A stretch of DNA of 64,000 nt, taken from positions 24,780 through 88,779 of the forward strand of contig NZ_NGJW01000009.1 in NCBI RefSeq assembly GCF_003987555.1, written 5' to 3'. The DNA comes from Vagococcus lutrae. Lineage in GTDB: Bacteria; Bacillota; Bacilli; Lactobacillales; Vagococcaceae. Made by a program: the position numbers and the translations under genes. A model generated the notes under the pieces. That model saw nothing but the letters and a program-made list of their open reading frames with translations. It was not told where the DNA came from and searched no databases. Numbering within the stretch: the first letter of the stretch is position 1; each line of letters begins with the position of its first letter. Shown one piece after another: positions 18,912-28,748 of the stretch.

Positions 18912-19760
18912 CTACTTTTTAAAAGTCACATGGATATCTCGTTTAATATTACCCGTGTGATTAGGGTCAAACTGGAAGTCCTCATCGTTAATAGCAATCG
19001 AAACATAATCAGATGCCCCTAGTACAATCGTAACATTGTCGGCACCTTTAGGAAGCGTCGTTTCCGTCTGGTCTCCTATTTCTAATGTTTGATCGAAAAT
19101 ATAGTTCCCATCCACCATTACGCCAATCCAACAACGGCCATTTTGCGAAGTAAAACTTAATGTACGGGGTTCCGCTACGTCCTTAATCGTAAAGTAACTG
19201 TTACTACCACTTTCACGCTCAAATTTCACAGCCATTTGTTTTTCTTCCACAGTTTCAGACACCGATTCTTCTGTTTCTGCTTGAGTCGTTTCTGATTCTG
19301 CCGAGCTTGTTTCCCCTTCAATCACGACTTCCTCGGGACGTTCAATCACAGGACGTTTTCCATCGTCTCTTAACGACAGCCAAAGAATACTGCCCACAAT
19401 TAGTGTGGCAACGGCTATTAAAATCATCATCGGTAAGCGCTCGCGAGAAAACCACGTTTGTTTCGTCGCTTTTTTTTGATGCAATGCTTTTCGCGAATGA
19501 TTGACTTCATCCACGACCACTGGCGCTTTAGGGGTCTTTCCGTCATAAATGGTGACCATTTCATCTGGATTTAAATCGACCGTTTTCGCATACTGTCTGA
19601 TAAAGTTACGAGCATAGTAACTTCCTGGTAATTTTTCAAATTCATTTTCTTCTAAGGCTTCTAAATATTGTCGTTGAATTTTAGTTAATTGTTGCAATTC
19701 ATCCATGGTATAGCCTTTTTCTAAACGGGCTTTTTTTAGTCGTTCACCGATTGTTTCCAC
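18912..19760 (-). CDS. rodZ: RodZ-like cell-shape/cell-division protein
   Basis: 282 residues: an N-terminal helix-turn-helix (1-75, ERLKKARLEKGYTMDELQQLT), a basic stretch, one membrane segment (about 110-130), a Ser/Thr/Glu-rich extracellular linker (about 145-170) and a C-terminal beta-rich DUF4115 domain. RodZ links the cytoskeleton or elongation machinery to the wall; in cocci without MreB its role in septal or peripheral growth is less clear. The start is GTG at 19760 after AAGGTG. It is part of the ymf-rodZ-pgsA operon. Confidence 0.88.
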   Translation of the reverse strand: METIGERLKKARLEKGYTMDELQQLTKIQRQYLEALEENEFEKLPGSYYARNFIRQYAKTVDLNPDEMVTIYDGKTPKAPVVVDEVNHSRKALHQKKATKQTWFSRERLPMMILIAVATLIVGSILWLSLRDDGKRPVIERPEEVVIEGETSSAESETTQAETEESVSETVEEKQMAVKFERESGSNSYFTIKDVAEPRTLSFTSQNGRCWIGVMVDGNYIFDQTLEIGDQTETTLPKGADNVTIVLGASDYVSIAINDEDFQFDPNHTGNIKRDIHVTFKK

Positions 19761-19784
19761 ATTCTCACCTTTTTCTTTTTCGTA

Positions 19785-20510
19785 CTAATACTTCCAACCT
19801 CCAGTTATCGGAATACTCGCTCCCGTAATATAACTAGCAGATTCCCCTAATAAAAATGTCACTAATGTTGCGACTTCATAAGGCGAAGCCATTCGTTGCA
19901 ATGGAATATCAGACAGTAACTGAGCCTGCTCTTCCGCCGTCCAATCCGTATTCATATGTGTGTCCACTGCGCCTGGTGCCACAGCATTAACCGTCATCCC
20001 TAAAGAAGCGACTTCTTGAGCGTACGCTTTAACAAACGCGTGCTGCGCCCCTTTTAAGGTACTATACATCACTTCCATCGCACTACCAGAAAAACCATAA
20101 ACCGAGCTGATAAAGACGATACGCCCTTGCTTTCGTTTGGCTAAATTCTCTTGTAAATGCTGGCAAATTAATGCCGGTGTTTTAACAAATAAGCGCCACA
20201 ACTCATCCATTTCTTCTGCTTCCATCTCAGTTAACAGCTTATAGACGGTTTTACCATTTGCAAAGATGACCGCATCGACAGGCCCAATCTCTTCATAAAA
20301 AGCAAGTGGAACGGTTGACTGTGTCATATCCAATGAAACCGCAGAAAACAACTGCTCAGGATAATTTTCGCACAATTCCTGTACTAGTGTCTTAACCACT
20401 TCTTCATGTCGATGATAATGACAATAAAGCGACCAACCAGCTGAGGCTAGTTCGCGAGCCGTCGCCATTCCAATATCCCCACTTGCTCCCAATATCAACG
20501 CATACTTCAC
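19785..20510 (-). CDS. ymfI: YmfI, SDR-family reductase (EF-P 5-aminopentanone reductase-like)
   Basis: 241 residues, classical short-chain dehydrogenase: NAD(P) motif GASGDIG near residue 8, catalytic Tyr-Lys pair in YSTLKGAQ, then NAVAPGAVDT. In Bacillus subtilis YmfI reduces 5-aminopentanone on elongation factor P. The same gene order (ymfF-ymfH-ymfI-rodZ-pgsA) supports orthology, though a FabG-like general reductase cannot be excluded. GTG start at 20510 with GGAG 10 bases upstream, immediately after the ymfH stop. Confidence 0.82.
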   Translation of the reverse strand: MKYALILGASGDIGMATARELASAGWSLYCHYHRHEEVVKTLVQELCENYPEQLFSAVSLDMTQSTVPLAFYEEIGPVDAVIFANGKTVYKLLTEMEAEEMDELWRLFVKTPALICQHLQENLAKRKQGRIVFISSVYGFSGSAMEVMYSTLKGAQHAFVKAYAQEVASLGMTVNAVAPGAVDTHMNTDWTAEEQAQLLSDIPLQRMASPYEVATLVTFLLGESASYITGASIPITGGWKY

Positions 20511-20512
20511 GC

Positions 20513-21814
20513 TTACATCGCTCCTTTAGGATAGATATAGAAACGTGTCATTGCCTGTGGATGGAGCAATTGTTTTCTCACTGTGTGAATATCTTCTAAT
20601 TGAATACTTTCTATAACATGTATCATATCAAATAATGACACATCTCCGAAATGATTTTGACCAAATTGATTGGCAATGTATTCTAACGAGTTTAATGATT
20701 GTAAATATTTCCCCATCATTCGCTTTTTAAGCAACTCTAAATTCTCTGCTGTAATTTCCGTTGACACTTCTGCTGTCAACAAAATGTCTGTCAAACGTTC
20801 AGCTAACTCCTCAGGCTGTTCGGCCTCCCCACTCAATAAAGCAAAATAAAAACCACGATTCATTTCAAATTCATAACTAAAGGTGTCGTCAAGTAACCCT
20901 TCATCATATAAATCAGCATAGTTTTGTGAGGTACTGCCAAAAAGTAGCTGTAATAAAAGACTAGCAGCCGTACGATAACGCACTTTTTCATAACCTGTTT
21001 CAGGTAAATCTTCAATGCCTTTAATTCCCAAAGCAATTTTAGGACGTTGAACATCCAATTCAATGGCACTCTCTCGTACAATATCCGCCAACTTTTCACT
21101 AGGGAAACGACGCTCTATTACAGTTGGAGGGGCAAAACTTTTACTGGATTGATTGCTTGTAATCACTTCCTGCATTTGTTCTAAATCAAAATTTCCTACC
21201 ACAAATAAGTTCATATTACTAGGATGATAGAACGTCTCATGACATTGATATAAATCTTCTGCCGTAATATCTTGGATACTTTCAACCGTCCCTGCAATAT
21301 CAATGTGTAAAGGATGTTTAGGATACATATTATTCAAAGCGCCAAAAAACAAACGCCAATTCGGATCGTCTTCGTACATTTGAATTTCTTGGGCAATAAT
21401 ACCTTTTTCTTTATTGACCGACTGTTCGGTAAAATAAGGCTCCTGTACAAAATCCAGTAACGTCTCCACATTCTCAATCGCTCGGCTTGTGGTAGAGAAT
21501 AAATAACTCGTACGAGTAAAACTAGTAAAAGCGTTCGCGGAAGCACCTTGTTTACCAAATGTTTGGAAAACATCGCCATCTTCTTTTTCAAACAATTTAT
21601 GTTCTAAGAAATGAGCGATACCGTCTGGAACATGACGAAACTCTGTTTCACCTAACGGTATAAATTCGTTATCAATCGACCCATATTCCGTCGTCATAAT
21701 GCCGTAAGTTTTATGAAAACCTGTTTTAGGTAACAGATGAACGGTCAAACCATTCGGTAAGGTGGCTGAATAAAGGGTTTCTTCTAATAATGGATATTCC
21801 TTTTTATGAAACAC
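20513..21814 (-). CDS. ymfH: YmfH, M16-family zinc peptidase (active subunit)
   Basis: 433 residues. The inverted zinc motif HFLEH (HxxEH) occurs near residue 70 in DGIAHFLEHKLFEK, followed by the downstream glutamate region ENVETLLDFVQEP, so this M16 protein should be catalytically competent. It pairs with YmfF, which lacks the motif; active/inactive M16 pairs often form heterodimers. GTG start at 21814, 9 bases after AAAGGAG, overlapping the ymfF end by 11 bases. The substrate is unknown. Confidence 0.88.
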   Translation of the reverse strand: MFHKKEYPLLEETLYSATLPNGLTVHLLPKTGFHKTYGIMTTEYGSIDNEFIPLGETEFRHVPDGIAHFLEHKLFEKEDGDVFQTFGKQGASANAFTSFTRTSYLFSTTSRAIENVETLLDFVQEPYFTEQSVNKEKGIIAQEIQMYEDDPNWRLFFGALNNMYPKHPLHIDIAGTVESIQDITAEDLYQCHETFYHPSNMNLFVVGNFDLEQMQEVITSNQSSKSFAPPTVIERRFPSEKLADIVRESAIELDVQRPKIALGIKGIEDLPETGYEKVRYRTAASLLLQLLFGSTSQNYADLYDEGLLDDTFSYEFEMNRGFYFALLSGEAEQPEELAERLTDILLTAEVSTEITAENLELLKKRMMGKYLQSLNSLEYIANQFGQNHFGDVSLFDMIHVIESIQLEDIHTVRKQLLHPQAMTRFYIYPKGAM

Positions 21815-23075
21815 GTTCGCCCACTCCTTTCATAAAGTAAATCGCTTGTTTTTTGACACGTTGGGCGACTCTTTGAACATCCGCCACTTCTACTGCGTCA
21901 ATCTTGTTAAACCAATCATCATCGCTCATCACCATGTTAGGGATATAGTGGCTCAAGTAAGAAACTTCCATCATAACGCTTGGATTATCTTGCGACAGAC
22001 GATACTGATTCTTTAGCATCTCTTTCGTCTGAAACAAGTCTTCTTGACTGATTTCTCCTAATTGAAGTGACGCTAATTGTGCATCAATTAATGTCATCAC
22101 TTTATCTTTCAAACGGTCGTCAATTCCTGTTTGCACCGTCAACATACCTCGAAATGTATCTAAATGACTAGACGCATAATACGCCATACTTTCTTTTTCA
22201 CGCACATTCATAAAAAGTTTAGAATGAGGGAAACCACCAAACAAACCATTAAACACTTGCGCAGCAAAATAATCCTCATCATAATAGTAAACACCCGTTT
22301 GATACCCCATGTTTAGCTTTCCTTGCTTCACTTCTAAACACTCCGTTTGTTCTTTAAGCGAAGTCGCAACTGTGTCCACAAAAAAAGAAGGAGCCGAAAT
22401 CGAGCGTCCCTGGAAGGGTAAACTTTCAAATAATGGTCGAACTGATTCCTCTTCTACATCCCCTAACACCATAATATCAATTTGGTCTTCACGTAACATC
22501 TGGTGATAGTAGGATACAAGTGCTTCATTTTCAATATTTTTAATAATGTAAAAGTCTCCAAAACTTGGAATCGCCTGTTCTGGATAGTCTTCAAAATATA
22601 ACGCTTGTAAACTAAGACCCGCTCGACTCTGTTTATCATCATAAATGGATTGAATATACGCCATTAAATTACGCTTTTCTCGCTCAAATTGTGCTTTATC
22701 AAACTGACCATCTTGAACATTCGGATAAAATAACACTTGTTCCAAGAAATCAATCCCTGCCGCTAATACTGCTTCTTTACGCGGTAAAAATTTTTCATTG
22801 ACAACTGATAAAGAAACCTCTAAAAAGTGTTGATTTCCCTTTTTTCCCGTCCCCGAACCAAAACTAGCGCCATAAAGCTCAGAAAGATGTTCATTCATTT
22901 GTTTATTCGTGGGATAGTTTGCACTACTTGTCTCCAATAAACTACTCAATAATGTGCGATAACTCGCATTTTCTTTTGTCACATCTGTGGCAAAACGAAT
23001 CAGCACACGTGTCGTTTTATATTTCTTTGTTGGAATAACGTGTAAAGTGACATTTTCTGCTAATGAAATCGTCAT
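21804..23075 (-). CDS. ymfF: YmfF, M16-family peptidase homologue lacking the zinc motif
   Basis: 423 residues, M16 fold. Where HxxEH should lie (about residues 45-55) it reads LLSSLLETSSANYP, so zinc ligands are missing and the protein is probably a non-catalytic partner of YmfH. The ATG at 23075 gives the family-typical MTISLAENVTLHVIPT; a TTG at 23114 would add 13 residues. It is first in the operon and divergent from mscL. Confidence 0.85.
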   Translation of the reverse strand: MTISLAENVTLHVIPTKKYKTTRVLIRFATDVTKENASYRTLLSSLLETSSANYPTNKQMNEHLSELYGASFGSGTGKKGNQHFLEVSLSVVNEKFLPRKEAVLAAGIDFLEQVLFYPNVQDGQFDKAQFEREKRNLMAYIQSIYDDKQSRAGLSLQALYFEDYPEQAIPSFGDFYIIKNIENEALVSYYHQMLREDQIDIMVLGDVEEESVRPLFESLPFQGRSISAPSFFVDTVATSLKEQTECLEVKQGKLNMGYQTGVYYYDEDYFAAQVFNGLFGGFPHSKLFMNVREKESMAYYASSHLDTFRGMLTVQTGIDDRLKDKVMTLIDAQLASLQLGEISQEDLFQTKEMLKNQYRLSQDNPSVMMEVSYLSHYIPNMVMSDDDWFNKIDAVEVADVQRVAQRVKKQAIYFMKGVGERVS

Positions 23076-23246
23076 GTTCCCAACCGTCCTTTCTCCACTG
23101 TGTAATGTGTCCAATCTTTCTCACATTACGGTCTTTAATCTTTACTATCATAGCATAATTTTGAATAACACTCGACTTTCAAATAAAAATTACATTAAAA
23201 AATAACATTTAAAAGCGAATAATTCTACTTTTTTATCCTTTTTCGT

Positions 23247-23252
23247 TATAAT
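23247..23252 (+). promoter_or_regulatory. -10 element of the mscL promoter
   Basis: Perfect TATAAT 28 bases before the mscL ATG. No convincing -35 is present at 16-18 bases. Confidence 0.45.
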
Positions 23253-23279
23253 ATAAGTATCAAATCAAGGAGGAAGTAA

Positions 23280-23723
23280 ATGATTAAAGAATTTAAAGAA
23301 TTTATTGTTCAAGGAAATGCGTTAGACTTAGCTATTGGGGTTGTTATTGGGGGAGCGTTTAGTTCTATCGTTTCAGCACTTGTAGAAGGGTTTATCACAC
23401 CACTTGTTGAATTTGCCATTGCTTTAATTACTGGTAGTAAAACAGGCGAAATCTCTGGTCTTAGCGTTACATTAAGAAAAGGAATTGTCCTCGACTTTAA
23501 CATGATTGTTTCAGCTATTATTACATTCTTTATTACTATGTTTGTCGTATTCTTAATTGTTAAAGCTATGAACAAAGCACGTTCACTTGGCAAAAAACAA
23601 GAAGAAGAGGAAGAGGTAGCAGAAGAATTAGCTGCTGCTGAAGTATACTTACGTGAAATTAGAGATTTATTAGCAAACGATCCAGAAGCTATAAACAAAA
23701 TCAAACAAGATAACCAACCTTAA
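23280..23723 (+). CDS. mscL: Large-conductance mechanosensitive channel
   Basis: 147 residues: N-terminal amphipathic helix ([13 protein letters not shown]), TM1 (about 15-45, [19 protein letters not shown]), periplasmic-side loop, TM2 (about 75-100) and a charged C-terminal helix bundle rich in Glu. It opens under membrane tension to release solutes on hypo-osmotic shock. AAGGAGGAAG precedes the ATG. It is single, with a bidirectional terminator shared with prs. Confidence 0.97.
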   Translation: MIKEFKEFIVQGNALDLAIGVVIGGAFSSIVSALVEGFITPLVEFAIALITGSKTGEISGLSVTLRKGIVLDFNMIVSAIITFFITMFVVFLIVKAMNKARSLGKKQEEEEEVAEELAAAEVYLREIRDLLANDPEAINKIKQDNQP

Positions 23724-23733
23724 TATTGTCTAT

Positions 23734-23767
23734 AAAAAAAACGAGCCGTAATTGGCTCGTTTTTTTA
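23734..23767 (+). terminator. Bidirectional terminator between mscL and prs
   Basis: Stem AAAACGAGCC / GGCTCGTTTT, six-base loop, A-run on one side and T-run on the other, so it can serve both converging genes. Confidence 0.93.
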
Positions 23768-24736
23768 TAGTTTCTTTTGTTCAAAAAGCGGACTAACAGG
23801 TTTATTCTCATGGATACGTTTAATCGCATCCCCAATCAATGAACCCACACTTACTTCTTCTAATTTTTCAATACGGTTTTCTTCTGGTAAATAGATAGAG
23901 TCCGTAATAATGACTTTTTCAATCGGAGAAGCTTCAAGACGTTCAAAAGCCGGTCCTGATAAAACAGGGTGCGTACAACACGCCAACACTTCTGTCGCGC
24001 CTTCATCTTTCAACGCTTGTGCGGCTAATGTAATCGTGCCAGCTGTATCAATCATATCATCAATTAAGATACATTTTTTCCCATTGACTTGACCGATAAT
24101 ATTCATCACTTCCGCCACATTTGCTTTTGGACGACGTTTATCAATAATCGCAATTGGTGCTTTTAAAAACTCGGCTAACTTGCGCGCACGTGTCACACCA
24201 CCATGATCAGGTGATACGACAACCACATCGTCTCCCACATATCCTTGGTGTGTCAAGTGGTCAGCTAATAAAGGTGCTGCCATCAAGTGGTCAACAGGGA
24301 TATTAAAGAACCCTTGGATTTGTGCCGCGTGTAAATCAAGTGTCAACACACGTGTCGTGCCAGCTGCTGTTAACATATCTGCTACTAGCTTCGCTGTAAT
24401 AGGTTCACGAGAGCGTGCTTTACGGTCTTGACGGGCGTAACCGTAATAAGGAATCACCACGTTAATGGTTTTCGCACTTGCACGTTTCAAGGCATCAATC
24501 ATAATTAGTAACTCCATCAAATTATCATTGACTGGGAAACTTGTTGATTGAATTAAATAAACATGGTCACCACGAATACTTTCTTCAATATTAATCTGAA
24601 TCTCGCCATCACTAAATTGCTTCACTGATGATTTTCCTAATTCGACCCCTACTGCTTTTGCGATTTTTTGAGCCAACGGTCTGTTTGAATTCAGGGCAAA
24701 TATTTTTAACCTTGGATCAAAGTAATGATTTGTCAT
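23765..24736 (-). CDS. prs: Ribose-phosphate pyrophosphokinase (PRPP synthetase)
   Basis: 323 residues, class I. Visible: the ATP-binding region [14 protein letters not shown], the flexible catalytic [16 protein letters not shown] loop, and the PRPP-binding signature [16 protein letters not shown] stretch ([13 protein letters not shown]). It makes PRPP for purine, pyrimidine, NAD, His and Trp synthesis. GCGGAGG lies just before the ATG. It follows glmU as in most Firmicutes, but the 94-base gap holds a probable separate promoter. Confidence 0.98.
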   Translation of the reverse strand: MTNHYFDPRLKIFALNSNRPLAQKIAKAVGVELGKSSVKQFSDGEIQINIEESIRGDHVYLIQSTSFPVNDNLMELLIMIDALKRASAKTINVVIPYYGYARQDRKARSREPITAKLVADMLTAAGTTRVLTLDLHAAQIQGFFNIPVDHLMAAPLLADHLTHQGYVGDDVVVVSPDHGGVTRARKLAEFLKAPIAIIDKRRPKANVAEVMNIIGQVNGKKCILIDDMIDTAGTITLAAQALKDEGATEVLACCTHPVLSGPAFERLEASPIEKVIITDSIYLPEENRIEKLEEVSVGSLIGDAIKRIHENKPVSPLFEQKKL

Positions 24737-24786
24737 GAGAACCTCCGCTTTCTTTTTGCTATCTAATTAATATTACTTCCTTATAA

Positions 24787-24815
24787 ATAGTAGTCATTTT
24801 TCCATATAAAATCAA
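24787..24815 (-). promoter_or_regulatory. Predicted internal promoter before prs, overlapped by an inverted repeat
   Basis: Minus strand -35 TTGATT, 17 bases, -10 TACTAT. A perfect 10-base inverted repeat (ATATAAAATC / GATTTTATAT, 24804-24827) covers the -35. Confidence 0.55.
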
Positions 24816-24830
24816 GAGATTTTATATTAT

Positions 24831-26204
24831 TTATTCATTATGTGGTAGTTTCTTCGCATAACCATCCTTATTTTCTTGACGGCTGCGCGCGATACCTAAT
24901 GCATCGTTCGGAATATCTTTAGTAATCGTCGAACCTGCTGCAATAAATGCCCGGTCCCCAATCGTTACCGGCGCAACTAAGTTAGCATTACATCCAATAA
25001 ACACATGGTCCCCTACTGTCGCACGGTGTTTATTTTTTCCGTCATAGTTCACAAAAACTGTGCCACAACCGACATTAATATGCTCGCCTAAGTCCGCATC
25101 TCCTACGTACGTTAGATGACCGACTTTGGTATTTGCCCCAATCGTAGTGTTTTTAATTTCTACGAAGTTTCCAATATGAACGTTTTCTTTTAAATCACTG
25201 TTTGGACGAATATGTGCATAAGGGCCGACATCTACCCCCGCAGCAATGGTCGCATGTTCAATCATCGAAGAGGTGACGACGACATTATCAGCTATCACAC
25301 TCTCAACAATCTCGCTATTTGCTCCAATAACACAATTAGAACCAATTTTAGTGCGTCCACGCAAAGTAACGCCTGCTTCAATCAATGTATCATTACCAAT
25401 TTCAACTTCCGCATCAATATACGTTGCTGCAGGATTAACAAAGGTAACACCATTAACCATATGTTGATGATTAATGCGTTGACGCATTGTTTCCGTTGCT
25501 TTCGCTAACGCTACGCGGTCATTAACACCAATTGATTCAGCAAAGTCAGCCATTTGATACGCCGCAACTTTCTTACCTTGTTGTTGTAACAATCCAATAA
25601 CATCAGGTAAGTAATACTCACCTTGATCATTATCATTTCCTACTTTTTTCAACGTGTCAAAAAGAGCTTGATTGTCAAAACAAAACGTCCCCGTATTAAT
25701 CTCGGTGACTTGACGCTCTTCATCTGTGGCATCACGTTCTTCTACAATTTTCTTTACATTACCCGCTTCATCGCGAATAATCCGTCCATAAGAAAAAGGA
25801 TTAGGTGCTTCTGCAGTCAATACGGTCGCCTTCGCCCCTGTTGACTCATGTGTTTCAAAAAGTGCAGCTAAAGTCGACGCTTGTAATAGAGGCGTATCCC
25901 CACAAATCACAAGTGTTGTGCCTTCTTTATCAGCTAATAAAGCATCTGCTTGTAACACCGCATGCCCCGTTCCTAATTGTTCCGCTTGTAAGGCGTAAGC
26001 CGTACGGTCGCCTAACGCTTCCTTCACGCTTTCCGCACCATACCCTACAATGGTTACCACTTGTGTCGGTGCTAATGTTTCTACCTGTGTTAAAACATGA
26101 TCGACCATGCTTTTTCCTGCTAACTCATGTAATACTTTATATTTTTTTGACTTCATACGAGAGCCTTGCCCCGCAGCTAAAATGATGGCATAACGATTTC
26201 CCAT
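24831..26204 (-). CDS. glmU: Bifunctional UDP-GlcNAc pyrophosphorylase / glucosamine-1-phosphate acetyltransferase
   Basis: 457 residues. N-terminal nucleotidyltransferase (1-230) with [12 protein letters not shown] and the CGDTPLL motif; C-terminal left-handed beta-helix of hexapeptide repeats (about 250-440) for acetyl transfer. It supplies UDP-GlcNAc for peptidoglycan and teichoic acid. The ATG at 26204 has GGGGGA 8 bases upstream. The purR stop is only 15 bases away, so purR and glmU are probably co-transcribed. Confidence 0.98.
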   Translation of the reverse strand: MGNRYAIILAAGQGSRMKSKKYKVLHELAGKSMVDHVLTQVETLAPTQVVTIVGYGAESVKEALGDRTAYALQAEQLGTGHAVLQADALLADKEGTTLVICGDTPLLQASTLAALFETHESTGAKATVLTAEAPNPFSYGRIIRDEAGNVKKIVEERDATDEERQVTEINTGTFCFDNQALFDTLKKVGNDNDQGEYYLPDVIGLLQQQGKKVAAYQMADFAESIGVNDRVALAKATETMRQRINHQHMVNGVTFVNPAATYIDAEVEIGNDTLIEAGVTLRGRTKIGSNCVIGANSEIVESVIADNVVVTSSMIEHATIAAGVDVGPYAHIRPNSDLKENVHIGNFVEIKNTTIGANTKVGHLTYVGDADLGEHINVGCGTVFVNYDGKNKHRATVGDHVFIGCNANLVAPVTIGDRAFIAAGSTITKDIPNDALGIARSRQENKDGYAKKLPHNE

Positions 26205-26219
26205 CAAAAAAATCCCCCT

Positions 26220-27047
26220 TTAATCTGATTCTTCTTGAAAATACGTTCCCGGAACGACTTGAATCGTTTTCGTCTGAGTGTCAACACTTTCTACGCACAG
26301 TAATGAGTAATAATCATCTACTTGTTTGCGTCCACTAAAGTTTGACTCTGCAAAAACAGTCGTACCGACAAGCTCCGCACCAAACTCTTCAATCAAACTC
26401 TTCATACCGTTAATTGTGCCGCCGCCTTTCATAAAGTCGTCCACAATTAGTACTTTAGAGCCTGGTTTCAAGCTGCGTTTTGATAACTCCATCTTTTCTA
26501 TACGCTCAGATGAACCTGAAACATAGTTGACACTTACTGTCGACCCTTCTGTAATCTTAGAGTCACGGCGTACAATCACAAATGGAACGTTCAAATAGTA
26601 TGAAACAGCTTGCGCGATTGGTACTCCTTTTGTTGCCACAGTCATGACGGCATCAATCGGTTGCTCCACATATTTAGAAGCAATCATATGTCCTACTTTA
26701 CGTAGCAATTCCGGTTCGCCTAGTAAATCTGATAAATACACGTAACCACCCGGTAGTAAACGGTCACTTTCAGATAAGCGAGCACTCAATTCTTTCGCTA
26801 CTTCTTCTGCTTCTGTCATGGTCATCTTAGGTGTATACACCACTCCCCCAGCTGCTCCTGGGTATGTTTCCAATAGGCCATAGCCACGCTCTTGAAATGT
26901 CCGCTTAATAATCCCCAAATCCTCACTAATCGACGATTTTGCTGACTGATACTTTTCAACAAAGTAGGTTAGTGAAATCAATGTTCGTGGATGTGTTAAT
27001 AAATGCTGCGTCATATCAATGAGTCGCTCACTTCGTCTCACTTTCAT
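26220..27047 (-). CDS. purR: PurR, PRPP-responsive purine operon repressor
   Basis: 275 residues: an N-terminal winged helix (1-74, MKVRRSERLIDMTQHLLTHP) and a C-terminal type-I phosphoribosyltransferase fold with PRPP loop VLIVDDFMKGGGT. Gram-positive PurR binds DNA when PRPP is low and does not catalyse phosphoribosyl transfer. The ATG at 27047 fits GAGG 7 bases upstream and the known family start; frames to 27077 add a non-homologous tail. It sits one gene from prs, whose product is its ligand. No PurBox is visible upstream. Confidence 0.95.
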   Translation of the reverse strand: MKVRRSERLIDMTQHLLTHPRTLISLTYFVEKYQSAKSSISEDLGIIKRTFQERGYGLLETYPGAAGGVVYTPKMTMTEAEEVAKELSARLSESDRLLPGGYVYLSDLLGEPELLRKVGHMIASKYVEQPIDAVMTVATKGVPIAQAVSYYLNVPFVIVRRDSKITEGSTVSVNYVSGSSERIEKMELSKRSLKPGSKVLIVDDFMKGGGTINGMKSLIEEFGAELVGTTVFAESNFSGRKQVDDYYSLLCVESVDTQTKTIQVVPGTYFQEESD

Positions 27048-27132
27048 TGCCATCCCTCGTTCTTTCTTCTGTTTCATATTATTATATGATGAAACACATT
27101 CTTTTCATAGTTTTTTCAGCGATTCACTTCCT

Positions 27133-27141
27133 ATTATAACA
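27133..27141 (-). promoter_or_regulatory. Extended -10 promoter of purR
   Basis: Minus strand TGTTATAAT, an extended -10 (TG-N-TATAAT), about 85 bases before the purR start. No good -35. The leader contains the inverted repeat at 27070-27096. Confidence 0.5.
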
Positions 27142-27170
27142 GAAAAACAGCTTTTCATGAGAAGCAACTA

Positions 27171-27206
27171 AAAAAAGACATAGAATCACTACATTCTATG
27201 TCTTTT
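27171..27206 (-). terminator. Rho-independent terminator after znuB
   Basis: Perfect 14-base stem AAAAGACATAGAAT / ATTCTATGTCTTTT, six-base loop, T-run on the minus strand. Confidence 0.95.
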
Positions 27207-27208
27207 CA

Positions 27209-28036
27209 TTACGAAGTTTGTTGCTTTTTAAAAGCTACACGCAACTTTTTATAAAGGGTTAACAGTAAAAAGATAAAAATAAAAATTAACGTAATCGTTG
27301 CTCCAGCAGGCGTATCCCATTGATATGAGCCCACCAGTCCACCCAGCATACCTATCAAGCCGACAAAGATACTTGCGAGAATAACGTGATTAAAACTTTT
27401 ACCAATACGCATTCCAATAGCTGCTGGTAGAACCATCACCGCAGAAATTAATAAGGCTCCAGCAATAGGAATAAGGACTGTTATGGCGACCCCCGTCAAA
27501 ACGTTGAAAACAATCGACATCGTTTTAACAGGCAGACCATCGACATGAGCCGTTGCTTCATCAAAAGTTAAAACATACATAGGACGCTTGAATAAAAAGA
27601 AGCCGATAATTAATAAAACGAATAAAAAGCCTAAAATTTTAATCTGGTCCCAACTAATCGTCACTATCGAACCGAATAAATATTCTTGAATACGCATGGC
27701 GTTATTTCCTTTATTTAAACTCATTAAAACTAAGGCGGTCGCCATACCACCCGACATTAAAATAGCTGTCCCAATCTCGGCATAGGAGCGATAAACTTGT
27801 CTTAACGCTTCTAAAATAAAAGCGGCAGCAATCACGACTAATAACGTTGTAATCGTTGGGTTCCAATTTACAAAAAAGCCGAGTGCAATCCCTGCTAGTG
27901 AGACATGTGAAAGTGTATCGGCCAGTAATGATTGTCGACGAATGACTAGAAAGACACCTAATAACGGGGCAATAACAGCCATCATACTCGCAGCAATCAA
28001 GGCTCGAATCATGAATTCATATGAAAACATCGCCAT
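27209..28036 (-). CDS. znuB: Metal ABC transporter permease, zinc type
   Basis: 275 residues with about eight membrane segments, ABC-3 family. The early motif [29 protein letters not shown] is typical of ZnuB/AdcB permeases. It overlaps the end of znuC by 28 bases. The zinc assignment comes from the Zur-like operator at 28714-28736, not from the protein alone; a manganese or iron substrate is possible. No substrate-binding lipoprotein is encoded with it, so one must be located elsewhere. Confidence 0.82.
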   Translation of the reverse strand: MAMFSYEFMIRALIAASMMAVIAPLLGVFLVIRRQSLLADTLSHVSLAGIALGFFVNWNPTITTLLVVIAAAFILEALRQVYRSYAEIGTAILMSGGMATALVLMSLNKGNNAMRIQEYLFGSIVTISWDQIKILGFLFVLLIIGFFLFKRPMYVLTFDEATAHVDGLPVKTMSIVFNVLTGVAITVLIPIAGALLISAVMVLPAAIGMRIGKSFNHVILASIFVGLIGMLGGLVGSYQWDTPAGATITLIFIFIFLLLTLYKKLRVAFKKQQTS

Positions 28037-28692
28037 GGAGAATTCTCCTTTCTAACTAATCGGATATGTCGATCCGCGTATTTTTCTACATCTTCATGAT
28101 CATGGGTAATCATTAAAATACCTTTTTGATGTTCATGTGCATTGTGTTGCAATAGACGATATAAGTCCCCACGTGACCCCTCATCCATACCTGTCGTTGG
28201 TTCATCCAAAACAAATAAATCTGGGTCAGTCGCAAAAACACGTGCTAAAGCAATCCGTTGCTTTTGCCCGCCTGACAATTCCCCAATCCGCTTATGACGC
28301 ATCTCCCACATGTTGACTGACTTTAATGCTTTCTCTACATGCTCATGGTCGCGTGCGTTAAGACGCTTAAACCATTTGCCATGTTGATACCGACCTGATT
28401 CAACTAACTCTAATACAGTACTTGGAAATCCTGCATTAAAAGAGGCAATCTGCTGTGGTATATAGCCGATACTTAAAGGTTCGCCTTTAATATTTTTATC
28501 CGCAATCCTAATCGACCCACTAGAAGGATGCAATAAACCGAGCGTATTTCGCAGTAATGTCGATTTCGCAGCGCCATTTTCTCCTGTTAAAATCACAAAC
28601 TCTCCCGGACTAACGGTATAAGAGATATTTTCTAAAACGGGTTCATCTTCGTAATAAAAGGTAATATCGTTTACTTCTATATAGTAAACCAT
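28009..28692 (-). CDS. znuC: Metal ABC transporter ATP-binding protein, zinc type
   Basis: 227 residues. Walker [10 protein letters not shown] (the usual Gly before Lys is Ala), signature [14 protein letters not shown], Walker [12 protein letters not shown] and the switch His in ITHDHEDV. It energises ZnuB. The ATG at 28692 lies 5 bases after AGGGGAG; a TTG at 28716 would put the start inside the operator. The gene is divergent from efaC. Confidence 0.85.
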   Translation of the reverse strand: MVYYIEVNDITFYYEDEPVLENISYTVSPGEFVILTGENGAAKSTLLRNTLGLLHPSSGSIRIADKNIKGEPLSIGYIPQQIASFNAGFPSTVLELVESGRYQHGKWFKRLNARDHEHVEKALKSVNMWEMRHKRIGELSGGQKQRIALARVFATDPDLFVLDEPTTGMDEGSRGDLYRLLQHNAHEHQKGILMITHDHEDVEKYADRHIRLVRKENSPWRCFHMNS

Positions 28693-28713
28693 GTCATCTC
28701 CCCTTCCTTTTGA

Positions 28714-28736
28714 CAAAACGTAACAGTTACGTTTTG
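28714..28736. promoter_or_regulatory. Zur-type operator upstream of znuC
   Basis: A perfect palindrome with 11-base arms (CAAAACGTAAC and its complement) around one central A. The core CGTAAC-A-GTTACG has the 7-1-7 form of Fur-family boxes and closely resembles the Bacillus Zur box (TCGTAAT-N-ATTACGA). It lies about 12-35 bases downstream of the znuC -10. Confidence 0.78.
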
Positions 28737-28748
28737 ATTAACTTTACA

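Noticed and set aside
23309..23704. 131-codon open frame on the minus strand
   Set aside because: Mirror of mscL; mscL is the clear gene.
25805..26185. 126-codon open frame on the plus strand
   Set aside because: Antisense to glmU, no start signal, no domain.
26220..27141. PurBox for PurR autoregulation
   Set aside because: No CCGAAC-type PurBox seen upstream of purR, glmU or prs.
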